A stretch of 13,873 bases of DNA from DRKI01 sp011051875 (GTDB lineage Bacteria; Desulfobacterota; Desulfobulbia; Desulfobulbales; Desulfobulbaceae). A program made the translations under genes and the position numbers. Where the stretch lies: contig JALXDL010000093.1 in the NCBI GenBank assembly GCA_026990385.1, forward strand, positions 1 through 13,873, read 5' to 3'. The notes below the pieces were generated by a model. The model made no database searches and was not told the origin of the DNA. It saw nothing but the letters and a program-made list of their open reading frames with translations. Below, one piece after another: positions 12,883 to 13,873 of this stretch (positions are counted from its first letter, which is position 1; the number at the start of each line of letters is the position of its first letter).

Positions 12883-13638
12883 TTACGGCAGCAGGACCTT
12901 CTGCAGGAGCCGGGCCGCGAACAGGACCAGGATGACGGCAAAGATGCGCTTGATCACCCTGGGGCTGACCCGGGTGATCATCAGCCTGGAGCCTGCCTGG
13001 CCGCCCAGGAAGCAGACCAGGGCCGCGGGCAGGGCAAAGCCCCAGTCAATACCGTGGATCCCGACATGGGCCAGGAAGCCGCTCATGGAGGAGAAGGTGA
13101 CCACGAAGGTGGAGGTGGCCGCGGCCCGCTTGATGGTCATGCCGGCCAGGGAGACCAGGAGGGGAACGATGAAGATGCCGCCGCCGATGCCGAGCAGGCC
13201 GGCCATGATGCCGATGGCCAGGCCGGCGGCGGCGCCGTACATGATCCGGGACAGGGAGGAGCCGTCCCTTTCGCGGGGCGCGGGCGGGCCGCCGACCATC
13301 ATCCGGGCAGCGGCCAGCAGCATGACGCAGGCCAGGACCAGGACGTAGATCCTGGCCGGGACAAGCGGGGACAGCATGGCCCCTGCGGGGGCCGCCAGGG
13401 TGGAGGCGATGAGCAGGGCGAGGCCGGTGCCGGCGTCCACCATCTTCTGCCGCCAGTAGGTGATGGCCGCGGACATGGCGGCGACCCCGTTGAGAAAGAG
13501 GGAGGTCGCCGCGGCCACTGGCGGTGGAAAGCCGAGCAGCAGGAAGAGGGGGCTGTAGAACAGGCCACCGCCCAGGCCGACCATGGTCAGGACCAGGGAG
13601 ATTAGGAAGATCAGCGGCAGGAGATGCAGGTTGTCCAT
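12883..13638 (-). CDS. TauE/SafE-family (DUF81) membrane permease
   Basis: The 251-residue protein is almost wholly hydrophobic, with about seven to eight membrane helices. It shows the internal duplication of the family: GLGGGLFYSPLFLLLGFPPPVAAATSLF (residues 21-48) and LLGIGGGIFIVPLLVSLAGMTIKRAAATSTF (148-178), each a G-x-GGG-x-x-x-x-P loop followed by an A-A-A-T-S motif. A charged cytoplasmic loop (GGPPAPRERDGSSLSR, 116-131) separates the halves. Members are thought to export sulfite, sulfoacetate or other organosulfur anions; the substrate here is not evident. I chose the ATG at 13638 because it leads straight into the first helix and has GAGG about nine bases upstream; 19 further upstream codons are open but proline- and arginine-rich. 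It is separated from the flavoprotein gene by 157 bases containing a promoter-like site, so it may be its own unit. Confidence 0.9.
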   Translation of the reverse strand: MDNLHLLPLIFLISLVLTMVGLGGGLFYSPLFLLLGFPPPVAAATSLFLNGVAAMSAAITYWRQKMVDAGTGLALLIASTLAAPAGAMLSPLVPARIYVLVLACVMLLAAARMMVGGPPAPRERDGSSLSRIMYGAAAGLAIGIMAGLLGIGGGIFIVPLLVSLAGMTIKRAAATSTFVVTFSSMSGFLAHVGIHGIDWGFALPAALVCFLGGQAGSRLMITRVSPRVIKRIFAVILVLFAARLLQKVLLP

Positions 13639-13873
13639 GGCGTGTGCCTCGGGGCGCCGGGGTTGTCCGGGGTAGCAGGGCCGGAAGGGCTGCAATGGCG
13701 CTTGCGTTGCGGCCCGGCACAGGGTAGAACCTCAATCCTGTATGGCAAAAATGGAGAAATTTCGCTATTCGGGATTGACAATTTCACTGGATCTGCTTCG
13801 TTATCAATGGGTTGAAGTGTTGTCACCGTGCCGCCGCCCCGGGGTGTCACGTTCCTCGCAATACGATAGAGCA
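13639..13873. other. Intergenic region upstream of the permease gene; no gene supported
   Basis: These 235 bases lie before the - strand permease gene and run to the window edge. They include an A/T-rich stretch (about 13735-13810) suited to a promoter region, but no convincing -35/-10 pair was found for leftward transcription. A + strand TTGACA near 13775 has no matching -10 at a usual distance. Short open frames here lack supporting features. Confidence 0.5.

Noticed and set aside
13775..13805. TTGACA on the + strand as a rightward promoter
   Set aside because: No -10 match occurs at 16-18 bases; the nearest candidates match three or fewer positions, and no gene follows within the window.

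Overview
The window is GC-rich bacterial chromosomal DNA. The gene set suggests a deltaproteobacterium in the broad sense (Desulfobacterota, possibly Desulfobulbales or Desulfuromonadales). The evidence is a Geobacter-type type I-G (formerly I-U) CRISPR-Cas locus, a membrane-anchored diheme cytochrome c, a PEP-synthase regulatory kinase/pyrophosphorylase, a geranylgeranyl-reductase-family flavoprotein and a TauE/SafE transporter. The taxonomic assignment is inference.

Bases 1-7230 (+ strand) hold a compact cas operon: the 3' end of cas3 (cut by the window edge), csx17 (cas8g), csb1 (cas7), csb2 (Cas5-Cas6-like fusion), a small zinc-ribbon membrane protein I do not recognise, a cas4-cas1 fusion and cas2. 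Several junctions overlap as ATGA or are only 1-9 bases long, so transcription and translation are probably coupled. The exception is a 47-base T-free stretch with a strong ribosome binding site before cas7, the subunit needed in most copies. Cas3 is the effector nuclease-helicase. Csx17, Csb1 and Csb2 form the crRNA surveillance complex. Cas4-Cas1 and Cas2 acquire spacers.

Bases 7231-8030 hold the leader, an array of eight 36-bp repeats and seven spacers of 35-38 bp, and a terminator-like hairpin. The last repeat is degenerate, so the leader end faces cas2 and the array reads in the same direction as the operon.

Bases 8031-8850 are less GC-rich and mostly non-coding. They carry nested inverted repeats, a palindrome, an orphan degenerate copy of the CRISPR repeat (28 of 36 identical, in the same orientation), an imperfect hairpin directly after it, and a small ORF of unknown function. 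This is the least explained part of the window. The orphan repeat with its flanking structure, and the zinc-ribbon membrane protein inside the cas operon, are the two best leads for something undescribed.

Bases 8851-13638 are all on the - strand. From right to left in transcription order they are: a TauE/SafE-family permease, a geranylgeranyl-reductase-family oxidoreductase, a membrane-anchored diheme cytochrome c, a PpsR-type kinase/pyrophosphorylase and a small conserved membrane protein, which look like one or two operons. A separately promoted, secreted protein with seven beta-propeller-like repeats follows. These look like ordinary host genes flanking the CRISPR locus. Bases 13639-13873 contain no gene I can support.
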